Shown: positions 1 to 10,550 of the stretch, piece by piece | How positions within the stretch are numbered: the stretch's first letter is position 1 | Layout: each line of letters begins with the position of its first letter | Source: Blasia pusilla | Taxonomy: Eukaryota; Marchantiophyta; Marchantiopsida; Blasiales | Length of the DNA: 64,000 nucleotides | Reading direction: 5' to 3' | NCBI GenBank assembly: GCA_050084515.1 | Contig: CM114271.1 | Span: forward strand, 42,470,001-42,534,000 | Made by a program: the position numbers and the translations under genes | The notes under the pieces: model-generated | What the model saw: the letters and a program-made list of their open reading frames with translations, nothing else | What the model was told of the DNA's origin: nothing | The model's database searches: none

Positions 1-960
1 GCGGGGCAACAAATGAAGGCAATGGTCTTTGCAAAAGTGTCCCTCTAGGACCTGACTGAGGTCGTGTGTACCCCCACGACTCCCACTACTACTACCACCA
101 CCACTACTAGGAGATTTTGAGGTGGACTGCTGAACACGAGAAGTAGTAGTTGTATCCCTACTGAATACGGATGTCACCACTCTCTCCTCCACCATGTCAA
201 GCTCAATCTTCTCAAATAGAGCAAACACATGGGTCAATGTGGGTGAATCATCACTCATAAGAGTAGCATCACGTACCCTACGGCGCAACTCTCTGTTCAA
301 GATCCCATACCAAAACTGGACTGTCTGAGCCTCAGTCACACCCTGGGTAACTGAAATCAAGCGTCGCATACGAGTTTATGCCTCATGAAGACTCTCACCA
401 ATCTTTCGCTCAAATTCGTGAAGACTCCTCTACTTCTCTGTCTTCACTCCCTGATAGTTCTTCTTCAACCTCTTGAAGAACTCTGCAACCGAGCTGAATG
501 ATGGTGGGGCAATAGTACCTCCACTAGTACCCCCACTGGTACCTCCATGGGTACCTCCACTCGTACCCCCACTACGGCTCGTACTCGTACCACTCAACGT
601 CGGGCTGGCTGGCATAGTAAAAGCACTACTACCAATACCACAAAGGTGATAGACATATAGCCTGGAGACCAATATTGTCTCCACGCCTCAATCTCAGCAA
701 CATGGTCCTTCCTGAACTCATGTTAATCATCCATGGGTGGTCCGTCCAAGTGCTGAAACAACCCCTTCCAAACCAAGAAAGGTGTAAACAACGTGGCGTT
801 CCGCAACATCTGCATATCACACCACGTATCAAACTCAATCGTGCCCAGTGCACTCGAGTATCAACCTCCTCGATCAATCCATACTTTTGGTATCTACACC
901 CATCAAGTGCCAAACTCACCGTCATTATAGAGCGGCTGGCTGGCTTCGCAAATCAGAATG
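1..960 (-). pseudogene. Gypsy-type gag remnant, cut by the window edge
   Basis: Degraded capsid/nucleocapsid coding sequence of a Ty3/gypsy retrotransposon, read on the minus strand in several frames. Around 690-810 the translation contains DGPPMDD, then AEIEAWRQYWSP, which parallels EGAPMDDYLEF...QEIEAWRLYYDP in the gag of the large gypsy element at 31.7-32.25 kb. At 430-510 FFKRLKKNYQGVKTE parallels LFAEVRTSYQG of the same copy. At 180-370 a frame reads ISVTQGVTEAQTVQFWYGIL and continues into a Ser/Gly-rich linker; near position 20-40 GHFCKDHC looks like the end of a zinc knuckle. Protease and pol would lie left of position 1. Stops and frameshifts make it non-coding today. It belongs to the same family as, or one close to, the methyltransferase-bearing element at 18.5-33.8 kb. 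Confidence 0.75.
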
Positions 961-2895
961 GAATGGATTACTGGCGGACGCAAAATGATTCATAACATGC
1001 CGTATTTCCATGCCGATATTCAAACGTCGAAAGACATAATTTCCTGCCGCGTCATGAACATCTAGCGAAGTTTCGGACTTGTATCGGACCCTAGAAATTT
1101 ATTGACGTTTCGAATCTGAATCACTCCGCCAGAGATGTTTCTTGACTGGAACAAGATCCACCTCAATTCGTGTAGTGGGAGGAATGCATATGGTGGTGGC
1201 GGTGGCGGTGGCCTTGCGTTTCACGAGTGCAACCTAAACTCGATCCGTTTCTGTTGTCCTTGCAACCAAGCATAGATGCAATCCAGACTTATGGATTGTA
1301 TCTGTCTAGAATACCAACCTTGATTCGATAACAATAATTGTCCTCAGCTGCTTCCATGCATGCATAGCTGGAGTCCAGACTCGATAGAAGCAACTTTTTC
1401 GTAATCAATACTCGCGATCAGCCAGGAGGAAACCTACAGCAAGGTCGATCGACGGCAGCAGCGGAGTGGAAAGAGGAATGTGAAACAGTTGGGAATGAGC
1501 CTACATTGCTGAAACTGGAAGTGTATGGCTCCTGGACTCGATCGACTCGTGTTCTTAGCTTACTTTCGTGCACGAATGGCTGGGATCCAGACTCGGTGGA
1601 TGCCCGCTCTGTCTAGTGGAGACTCTCATTCCAACCTGACGAACCATTCCACCGCAAGTTCGATCGAGTGAGCTGCTCCACAGACGGTTTTTCAATTGGA
1701 CGGAATCCAGGCTTCGTAGACGCCCACTCAGTCTACCGTAGGTCTGGCGGGCACTCTCGTTCCGACCCATGCACCGTTCCCACAGCGATGTCGGTCGTGT
1801 GAATGTCTGGGCTGCACTGGCGGCACTGCAAAGCAGCTGCAGCGTTTGCACTCTACATACAAGTGCCACGGACACCTAGTGCATGCCCAATTCCGAGCAC
1901 TCGCTACTCTCGTTTCCCACAGACTGTCCTCGAATCCTCCCTCGCTGGCTGCCCGCCATGAACCGCGTGCAAATATCCGATTCAGCAGTTTGGCATTCGC
2001 GGGCCTGCATTCTACTTACAAACGCCACGGCGCTTCACGGCGCCACGGCCAAGGTTTCGGCGCTAGATATTACTCTACCATTGGTAGTACATCCAAATGC
2101 ACCCTTCAAGTGAGTTTGCTGGGATGTCGATATTACACTTTGTGGATGCCAACTTTTCAGGAGTCGACACCGTAGTTCCCACTAAGTCTACCGCTGCATC
2201 CGCATGTGGATGTCAACTCACCTCTATAAACATTAGGTGCTTTATTCGTGCCATCAATTCTTGTGGCCAAAGTGGAACTTGAGTAAGTGGTGTTGTATCA
2301 GTGAAGGTTACCTACCTTCCACACAAATTTCCTCTTTTAACTTTGGACGTCCGGTTATATCCACTCGGCTTATATCCATTGAACGTGATTGTGTGATCAG
2401 ATAAGGCACCTTTGGCAGGTAGTCAGAGAATTGGCAGTAAATACGCAAGCGAAACTCCGAGGATTTACACTCCCAGATCGAGATCTAGAAGTGACTTACT
2501 GTAGTTACTGAATTTCTGAGAAGAGCTAGAGGTGTGAATAGGGAGGTTGTTGCTATAAAACACGTTGAAGTTGTAGGTGGGTAAATCTTGTGTGAAGAGT
2601 TGGTGTCATCCAAGTACTCTCAATTAACTTTATCCCCGCATGTTATTGTACTTTCACTACTACTTCCTATTAGAAAGAGAAAGATGGGAGGGAATAGAAG
2701 TGTGTGGAAATCACAAACTTATGTGCTCAATTGTCTAGCACCATTCCCAAGAATTAGTTTTCTTTGTGTGTGTGGTGGTGAGTTCACTCATTTTGATCTT
2801 CCTTCTATGAAACGATCAATCAAGAGTCATTATCTCAATTGATCTTCTGATGTTTGTCTTCCAAATCCTCAGGTAGTCGTCACGACCACTACCAT
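961..2895. repeat. No gene; degenerate tandem repeats (about 1260-2050)
   Basis: No coding region recognised. Between about 1265 and 1790 a phrase of the type GGAATCCAGACTCGGTGGA recurs in degenerate form (near 1272, 1366, 1577 and 1701). The last two copies are about 123 bp apart and are followed by matching text (GCCC-CTC-GTCTA, then ACTCTC-TTCC-ACC). A second pair, CTCTACATACAAGTGCCACGG near 1850 and its variant near 2008, lies about 155 bp apart. Positions 2300-2895 show nothing recognisable. Confidence 0.45.
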
Positions 2896-2991
2896 TGTTA
2901 AAGAAGCATAACCCTAAACCCATACCTAAACCCATCAGTTATGCTTCTTTAGCAGTTTTCAATGCATTGCTAAAGAAGCATAACTGATGGG
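2896..2991. repeat. Fold-back of copia LTR ends
   Basis: A perfect 24-bp inverted repeat (2931-2954 and 2968-2991, spacer 13 bp) made of the terminal bases of the copia LTR. The left arm is followed by GTTTTC, the same bases that follow the LTR next to the primer-binding site at 7850-7858, so the left arm is an LTR end in the opposite orientation. A third, direct near-copy of the end starts at 2896. Telomere-like CCCTAAACCC lies between. Confidence 0.8.
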
Positions 2992-3259
2992 AACACTCAC
3001 ACACCACCATGGAGAATAAAATTTGCAATGAGAGAATGAGTGGAGACTCATCCCCTTCTCAATTATATAGGATATGTACAAGCAACCCTAACCCTAACCT
3101 TAACCATAGTCTTGAGTTAGACTAATTGTGATTAACTAAACCTAGTTAAGATAATCGTGCTTTACTGACTAACCAAGATTAAGCTTCCCTACTTCGTGTG
3201 AGTACCAAATGTAGCAGTTCAGGTGTCTCATGAGGTTGACTGTAACTCAATCTTCAATA
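2968..3259 (-). repeat. Copia copy A 3' LTR
   Basis: About 292 bp. In element orientation it begins TATTGAAGATTG directly after the polypurine tract and ends TTCTTTAGCA. The start is TA rather than the usual TG. A TATA-like CTATATAATTGAG lies at about 3061-3073. It carries a short telomere-like stretch (AACCCTAACCCTAACC, near 3082-3105) that is shorter in the related LTR at 34.02-34.25 kb. Confidence 0.85.
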
Positions 3260-4028
3260 CTCCCCCTCAAACTCATATCGATATCTCTAACGCCTAAATC
3301 ATTTCTAAACATCTCAAACTTATCTCTAGACAATGCTTTTGTAAAGATGTCAACAATTTGTTGATCTGTACTTATATACACAAGATTAATTTCTCTTGTA
3401 AGCACTTTCTCTCTGATAGAATGATAGTGCACCTCAACATGTTTAGTACGAGCATGAAACACAAGATTATTAGCAAGCTTGATGCTATTAATATTGTCTG
3501 CATATATTACACTAGGTCCTAAGTTACTAACACCAATCTCAACAAGTAATCGATGAAGCCACACCGCCTCACATGCTGCATTGGTTGCTCCTCTGTACTC
3601 AGCTTGTCTTGAAGATAAATCAAATGTAGGTTGCTTCTTTGAAGCCCAACTTATAGGTGCGCTTCACAAAGTAAAGGAATAACCAGATGCGGAATGTCGA
3701 TCAGACACGCTTCATGCCCAATCAGCATCTGTGAATCCATGTAATTGAAAACTCGGAGAAGGTTCAAATTGAAGCCCAAATTGAATAGATAATTTCACAT
3801 ACCGCATATTCCTCCTCACAACATCAAGGTCAGGGTTTCGAGGTGCTTGCAAAAACAGGCTCACTAGACCAACAACATAGCTCAAATCTGGTCTGGTATA
3901 GTTAGATATATCAAATTTCTAACCATGCGCCTATACATATTAGAATCTGCAAGTAACTCTTCTTCATCCACTCTTAGCTTCACACTCTTGTTCAACGGTA
4001 TAGAGATTGGCTTACAAGCCTTCATACC
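3247..4028 (-). pseudogene. Copia RNase H and polyprotein C-terminus
   Basis: RNase H of the copia polyprotein, which would degrade the RNA strand of the RNA/DNA hybrid during reverse transcription. The open part (3247-3564) contains VIYADNINSIKLANN, HARTKHVEVHYHSIREKV and IFTKALSRDKFE, the standard copia C-terminal block, and runs into the polypurine tract. Upstream (3565-4028) another frame shows the linker and first acidic motif (FTDADWA) with an in-frame stop and frameshifts. The protein is therefore split and not expected to be made intact. Confidence 0.88.
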
Positions 4029-4826
4029 TTATTTTGAAAGCATATGAAGAGCATATTGTCGTTGTAATAACCACATGCTCTCTCTAACCTTGATAAACTC
4101 TATACCAAGGAAGTACTTGAATTCTCCCAAGTCCTTCATATCAAATTCTGCTTGTAACTTAAGCTTGACTTGTTGTACCATTTCTTCAATATTCCCAGTA
4201 ATCCTGAGATCGCCAACATACAACACAATGAGAACCGTATGATCTTGTCCTGTTAAGACATATAACGAAGAGTCAGAATCACATATCCTAAAACCCAATT
4301 CTTGTAGGACGTATGTAATCTTGCCATACCAAACTCTTGGAGCTTGTTTAAGCCCGTATAGAGCTTTCTTCAACTTGCATACGCGAAATGGAAACTTGGG
4401 ATGCTCATATCCAGATGGTTGAGTCATATATACCTCCTCGTATAGATCTCCATTCAAGAAGGCATTCTTGATATCCATATGATGTAATCTCCACTTCTTA
4501 CTTATTGCAACTGTAACCACTGTTCTCGTAGTCGCCATCTTTGCAACTGGGCTAAATTTTTCCTCATAATCAATGCCATATTGTTGTTCATAACCCTTAG
4601 CCACCAATCTCGCTTTGTATTTGTTAATTATACCATCTTGATTGCGCTTGATTTTGTAAATCCATTTGCAACCAATAGCTTTTTTACCAGAAGGTTTATC
4701 AACCAGCTTCCATGTCTGTTGTTGTCTCAATGCAGCAAGCTCTTCCTCCATAGCTTCAATCCATTCCACTTTACTTGCAACTTCTTCAAAAAAACTCATC
4801 TCCTGTTCTTGAAGGATAGTCATCAT
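4029..4826 (-). pseudogene. Copia reverse transcriptase with altered active site
   Basis: A 265-codon open stretch with the copia reverse transcriptase blocks in order: WKLVDKPSGKKAIGCKWIYK, YKARLVAKGYEQQYGIDY, MDIKNAFLNGDLYEEVYM, LKKALYGLKQAPRVWYGKI, then LYVGDLRITG, and DLGEFKYFLGIE. The normal copia catalytic box is YVDD; here the first Asp is Gly (codon at 4212-4214), which should abolish polymerase activity. The preceding stretch to the integrase is in another frame with stops. This is the longest intact part of the element. Confidence 0.93.
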
Positions 4827-5383
4827 ATGTGCATGATGATTCCCAAAGAAACCTTCATTTATGAATCTATGAACTAGATGTGTAACTCTATTTGATCTAC
4901 AAAGTCGTTGTTAAGAGGTAGATGCCTCTGATTCTTGACTCGAGCTCTGACTAGTGTCAACAGACTGGATACGTACTCTTCCCATCCATGGACTCACGGA
5001 TTTAACTGATGAATCTAGGACCTCTGCTAATCTTGCACTAGTACTTGGGGAAGTTGAAGACAATGTTTGTTGGTTTATAGTCATATTCTCCCCCTCAACA
5101 GATGAGTTTAGAGGTGGAATAGGCTCAGATGGAATTAATCAAAGACAATATCCCGACTAATGTTAAGCTGCCTAGAGGATGGAATATAGCACTTGTAACC
5201 CTTAGTTCAATCATCATAGCCTATGAAGATATATCTTTCAGACTTGGGGTCTAATTTCTGATGTTTCTCAGAAGGAACATGAGCATAACAAATACAGCCA
5301 AATACTTTCAAGAAGGAAAAATCAGGTTTACTTCCTATGAAGACTTCGAAAGGATTTTTATCATGAACTCCTGCTCTTGGAGT

Positions 5384-6153
5384 TCAGTTGATTAACAAGA
5401 CTGCACATGCTATAGCCTCTACACAATACACCTTATGCATGTTCTTCTCATTTAGCATAGCTCGCGCCGCTTCAACAATATGTCGATTCTTCCTCTCAGC
5501 CACTCCATTTTTTTGTGGAGTGTAACGGCAAGTCACTTGATGTTGGATGCTATTCTGACGTAAATAGTCATAAAACTCTGTTGAAAGATACTCTCCTCCT
5601 CCATCACAACGCAATGTCAGAATGTGTTCTCGAATCTGCTTCTCTACTAGAACTCTCAATGTTTGGAACATTGAGAATACCTTTGACTTGGCTTTCAGAA
5701 AGTATACCCATATATACCTAGAGAAGTCATTAATAAATGAAATAAAGTACTGGCAACCACTAAGGCTATGTTGTGATGTTGTCCATACATCATTGTAGAT
5801 CAACTTCAATATCCTGGATGTTCTTCTACCTTGCTTTGGTAAAGGAAATCTAGTTTATTTTCCAAATTGGCAAGCAGGACATACCTTTGACGTAGTATGA
5901 CTCGCTAATTTAGGGAGTCCTATTACTATATTATATGATGAAAGACTCTGTAATCTTTGAAGATTCATAGTCCAATTCTTTTATACCACACATTTAGATG
6001 TGAAACTTGTTGGCCCGTTTGACCATACATTGTTGTTTGAATCTCTGGCATAGAAACATCTAATTTGAACATTGTGCCAGGTCTAGTTCCTTTGGCTATC
6101 GTAGTCAGGTCATCCATTGTTTCAATGAAACAACCATATGCGTTAAACTTCAC
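5384..6153 (-). pseudogene. Copia integrase and pre-integrase region
   Basis: The integrase core is open from 5384 to 5809: YNDVWTTSQHSLSGCQYFISF, DDFSRYIWVYFLKAKS-like (here NDFSRYIW), LRCDGGGEYLS, and TPQKNGVAERKNRHIVEAARA, that is, the second Asp and the Glu of the DDE triad with their normal surroundings. The first Asp lies just outside the open stretch. Around 5965-6153 a second frame carries the pre-integrase zinc-finger area (HLNVWYKRIGL). The two are separated by stops and a frameshift, so this is an inactive remnant. Confidence 0.9.
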
Positions 6154-6162
6154 TTGATAACC

Positions 6163-7244
6163 CTATTCTACTATATGTCCTACAGAGATCAGGTTTCTTG
6201 CAATGGTAGGAACATAGAGAACATTTCCAAGAGCACAAAGACCATCTGATGATATTTGAACTTTACCAGTATGCGTGATATGATGGTGAGTGTCATCTCC
6301 TGTGAGCACAATTGCACGATCTTTTACCGGCTCCAAACTGCTAAATGATTTAGCTTGTAAGGTCATGTGATTTGATGCACCAGAGTCAGTGTAACAATCT
6401 GTTGTCGAGTCTTTCTTGACCATTGCTCCCATATGATGAGTCATGACCAAGAGATGTTCCGTTTGTGAATGTTGTTGTTCTTGAAGCAAAAGTTTGCATA
6501 GTGATCCTTTATCTCACAGTAATTGCAAGATCCGGGGACCCTATACTGCTGATCTCGACCCCAATGGTTTCTACCATCACCACCTTGAGATTGTGTCTGG
6601 TACTGGTTCGTAGTTGATTGATTGACGTTATATTGAATGCCTCTTCCTCCATATGCTTGATATCCACCACAACCACCGAAGTTTCTGTCGCGATCCTTGC
6701 CTCTCTTTGATCCATAACCTGCAAATAGCGCACTCTCTTGCAGACTAGACGAGCTACCGCTGCCTACTAGGCGCATATCTTTACTGATTAACAGAGGGAC
6801 TAACTCTTGAAAGGTTGGATACTTCTCTCTCACAGAGATAGAGGTCTCAAAAGACTTGTAATCCTTTGGAAGGCCTTGAAAAGTGAACAAAATGAGATCA
6901 TCATCTTCTACTGTCACTCCAATGCTATTCAACTGATCAACAATATGTTTGATACACAAAATATAATCATTGATGCTCTGCAATCCTTTTCTCACTTTGT
7001 TCAATTGTTATTTCAATTGAAGATTTTTGGCCTTTGTAGATGTCTGGAATATCTTTTTCAATGCATCCCAGGCCTTCTTTGGAACATCAACATTTTGAAT
7101 GTGACCTATCATTGGCAAACTGATCGTTATTGAAAAGTAGTGGATTACTTGCCGTTTGTTCCAAGCGCGAACATTCAAGTCTGTTGAGTCATCTTCTAGC
7201 TTGGCCTCATTACCTGTGACAAGCTCCCACGGTTCTTGATCCAT
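6163..7244 (-). pseudogene. Copia gag and protease
   Basis: Gag starts at the Met at 7244 (MDQEPWELVTG). A frame break near 7005 is followed by a UBN2-type gag segment (NDYILCIKHIVDQLNSIG, DDLILFTFQGLPKDYKSFE) and a CCHC zinc knuckle, CNYCEIKDHYANFC. The aspartic protease follows in an overlapping frame at 6163-6489 with the active-site motif DCYTDSGASNHMT. Gag would form the particle and bind the RNA; the protease would cleave the polyprotein. A single-base frame change at about 7005 and another near 6450-6490 break the original single frame. Confidence 0.9.
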
Positions 7245-7833
7245 GAAAAATTATTTCATGCGAAACTTCCAAACATTGTAATTCAACTTATCTAGCTTAT
7301 CGCCTGTGATTGCTATTGATGAATACTCCATAACGAACGATTTCACTCATAAAAACATAATTTCAGGCTCTCCTACTACTCCAATTGAAGCATAGACCAC
7401 TCCTACACAGAAATTGATTTGAAATTTGCCAAAATTGATCAACTATAAGAAAGAACTAGTCGAAATTGGCATGTAGATAGCAAACTGTACAACTTTTGTT
7501 CACTAATTGCACTTTCTTACACTGAAATTGCAATTGAAGGAGCTCAGAATGTCAGAGTCGAGAGATTTTGGATACTTTGGAAAGCTCTCGATGAGATCTA
7601 CAAGACGGCTGAAGCATGCTCTTGGAGTTTTTCTAGCTATTGCGGACCTAGATGGCTAAATCAACCTAGAAAGCCCTCAAAAATGCCTCCAAAGTTTTAT
7701 CACCGTCAAAGCTCCACCTGAAATCTGCACCCATTGAGCTCTGAACATAATTTCCTTCTCCCGAAATGAAATTGTGCCTTCTCTTGCCTCTCTTTTCTCC
7801 TGAAACATGAAGAATTTCAAGTGATGTTCTCCT

Positions 7834-7848
7834 ACCGCTGTGATACCA
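7834..7848 (-). other. Copia primer-binding site
   Basis: On the minus strand TGGTATCACAGCGG, ten bases inside the LTR end at 7859. It is one substitution from the usual plant copia site TGGTATCAGAGC, complementary to the 3' end of initiator Met tRNA. The 7245-7833 stretch is the untranslated leader; its sequence recurs in the plus-strand copy at 50.1-50.5 kb. Confidence 0.85.
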
Positions 7849-7858
7849 TATGGAAAAC

Positions 7859-7972
7859 TGCTAAAGAAGGATAAGCGGTGGGAAACGGCTCTCACACTCA
7901 CACACCACCATGGAGAACGAAATTTGCAATGAGAGAATGAGTGGAGGCTCGTCCCCTTCTCAATTATATAGG
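7859..7972 (-). repeat. Copia copy A 5' LTR remnant
   Basis: Matches the 3' LTR over its R/U5-side 114 bp, from TGCTAAAGAAG to the TATA-like CAATTATATAGGG, then similarity stops abruptly. The U3 half is absent and replaced by unrelated sequence. Confidence 0.8.
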
Positions 7973-9824
7973 GTACCTGCTTGCTAGCTGCTTGTACAGT
8001 CCAAATGATATAGCCCGGGGCATGTCCAAAATCAGCAGGATGGCACTGGATTTCACCAGCTCTAGAGTGTTTGCCTAATGCATCTTCACCACGTTCGTTG
8101 CATTCTACATGTCCATTTCTACTCAATTTGCACCTTCAATTCCTCCTCTATCTTCCTCGTCTCAAACATCCACGCGTTTTGAACGTTGAGAGAAGATATT
8201 TCCTTGGCTTCTCACAAGCTCGTCCATGGCGATGAATAAGCCAATTTCATTGAGTATCCATCTTTGGATCACTCCGTCTCAAACAGAAAGGTCAATTCTC
8301 TGAAGTTTCTCAAGTCCAACGGAATTAGGGTTCAATGGCAATGAAGGTGCTAGAGGTTGCACAAGGATTTCAACATGGTTCATGCACAACATGGCTGACA
8401 TATAATATCAAGATTAGTAGTCAAGAGATCCACATGGCGATTGCTATTGTGAGTCTCGACAAATCCCTCTAGACTTCACCTCGGATCCTATGCTATAGAT
8501 GAGCATAGCACGGACGTTCTTACCAATAGTGTCACCACTATGCGGCCCTCGTGTTGGTTTTTTTTTAAATCCAAGAAATACTAACAAGGTTTGGAGAAGC
8601 ACTAATATAGCAGAAGACAGTAACATGGCGTGGAGAACATAAGTTAGAGAGCACTGAGATGGGAAGCAACACTACTAATACGAAAAAAAACCTAACTAAT
8701 ACTAACACGGAGTGAGTCAAAATGGCTCACATGTCTATTCTCATCCAATTCACATTACTCTCACCTAATTCACATCCGATTCACATTATTCTCATCTATC
8801 GTTGCAGAAGTTGCGTGTGCACTCCGAATCGACTCCCCAAAATTCCACAAATAATTCGTGGCAACATGCGAAAGAGAAAGATTACCAATTAATATGGATA
8901 GTTATCCAATGTATTCCCTTCAAGTTCCGTTTTTCATACGCATAGTATGTTATATGGATTCTTAGATCTTGCTTGTGTATTTAATGGTTGAGCTTTCCAT
9001 TTTCCACTGCTATAATGAAATATTATCAAAAGCTAACTAATTGTTTTTTCCATTTGGCACAAAAATATGCATTGGTAGATCTTGATCCTAGATCCTCCTA
9101 GTTATGCTTTTTAAGTAGGGCTACATTACCAATGCTATAATTAGCAGTTAAGTGTTGGAACTTAGTCAATTCCATTCTAACTTTTAGGGGAATACCCCTT
9201 AGGTATGGATTCTAGTGGTTATACTTGTGCTCTTCATGTTCGAAAATTAAGTTCTTTGATGTTTGGTGGAACCTTTTACTTAGATTAATGCTCTTACATG
9301 ATATTCTTATCTATCTCGTACGTTACCATTGGCCAAGGGTTTAGGTTTATTTCAATTTAAAGATTAATTTTTTTCTAACTAAGTCTTATAAAACATGTAG
9401 GTTTTTGTAATATTTTAGCATTATCAAAAAAATATCAAGAAATAAATATTACTTGGTATGGCGTTAAAAGAGGGAAATTGATGAGTTTTCAATACTACTC
9501 TACAATATTACTGAAAATTGCATGCATAATAATGAGAAAAATATTACTACAAGTTTCTTAATGGAATTATAGAGAAATCATTTTTCAAAATGAATATGTG
9601 GATGTGATACTTGAATGAAGAGATGAAAACGAAAGTGGTTCAGATCCTACATCCCACAACATTCCATAACATTTCATGTCCAAAAAGAATGAGAAAATCT
9701 TCAACCCCTTGCTATATCTCGACCTTAATTGTGAAAAGTAACATTATTATGCCAAAATATTATAGTGACACACAATTTGATTTCATATCTATTCTCTTGG
9801 AAAATAGAAGTCTTTCGAATTAAA
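7973..9824. other. No gene recognised
   Basis: Moderately AT-rich sequence with short open frames only. No domain, RNA gene or strong repeat was recognised. Confidence 0.5.
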
Positions 9825-10550
9825 CACTAGTAATGTCTTGCCCGCGCGATGCACCGAGTGAGATGATTGGGAATGAAAGGACTCACATATGGAGGATGAT
9901 TATGTGAAATTAGTGGACATATGATGAATAAAGTTTAATTTTTGACAAGATGACAAAAAATAAGAAAGAGAGATTTTTTTTAATAATACATCTAACTTGG
10001 CTCAAGAAAATTTTTCATATATTTTCCTTTATTAATTTTGGAAAAAATATTTTATCCTTGTCCAATCCCCATCTTTCAATAAGTAAAAGAAAATCACTTA
10101 TTTTGATGAATTTTTTCCCCAAAAGAGTGATTAAATTTTTCTCCCAATCTAAATTGAAAATTAAAACGAATATAGAAATAAAATTTCTTCCATTATTTTG
10201 AAGAATAATTATTTTCCCGTTAGTGTCCTATTATCCTTTCCATTTTTTTCCCACAAGGAAAATTAATTTTCCCTCAAAAATGAACTTTAAATTATTTTTT
10301 TATAATTTTTCTGGCATGAACCTTGGAAAATTAATTTTTACTTTTTAAACAAGAAAAGATAATAAAAATGAAAGAGACATTAGAAGATTTCATCGATGCA
10401 GATTTTTTATTCTGGTTTTATTTTAATTAATTTTTAAAATATTAATATAAACAACCTAATTATTCAAACCTTACCCTCCTTGTTTTCTGTTTAGTATAAG
10501 GTAAAATTAAAAGAAAAAATTGTCATGAATTGGCTTCATGGATAGGTGTC
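9825..10550 (+). repeat. AT-rich dispersed repeat, copy 1
   Basis: Starts CACTAGTAATGTCTTGCCCG followed by CGCGATGCACCGAG and continues as very AT-rich sequence. It aligns along its length with the reverse complement of 48222-48855: shared anchors include GATGATTGGGAATGAAA, TATGGAGGATGAT, ATCTAACTTGGCTCAAGA, TAGTGTCCTATTATCC-like text, CATGAACCTT and TTCATGGATA. The class of element is unknown. Short open frames inside it are low-complexity and not credible genes. Confidence 0.75.

Larger units (their letters stand above)
2968..7972 (-). mobile_element. Ty1/copia LTR retrotransposon (copy A), broken
   Basis: A copia element in the canonical minus-strand order: LTR remnant and primer-binding site on the right, then gag, protease, integrase, reverse transcriptase and RNase H, polypurine tract (revcomp of 3260-3270, GAGGGGGAG) and the 3' LTR at 2968-3259. 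Integrase before reverse transcriptase defines Ty1/copia. The reading frame is interrupted many times, the reverse transcriptase active site is changed, and the 5' LTR matches the 3' LTR only over about 114 bp, so it is not autonomous. Two further pieces of the same family lie at 33.8-34.25 kb and 50.1-51.8 kb. Confidence 0.93.

Noticed and set aside
2905-3105. Interstitial telomere or chromosome end
   Set aside because: Only a few imperfect telomere-like units, located in and next to a copia LTR.
9825-10550. Helitron call for the AT-rich repeat
   Set aside because: The start is not TC, no 3' hairpin with CTRR was found, and no Rep/helicase coding sequence is visible.
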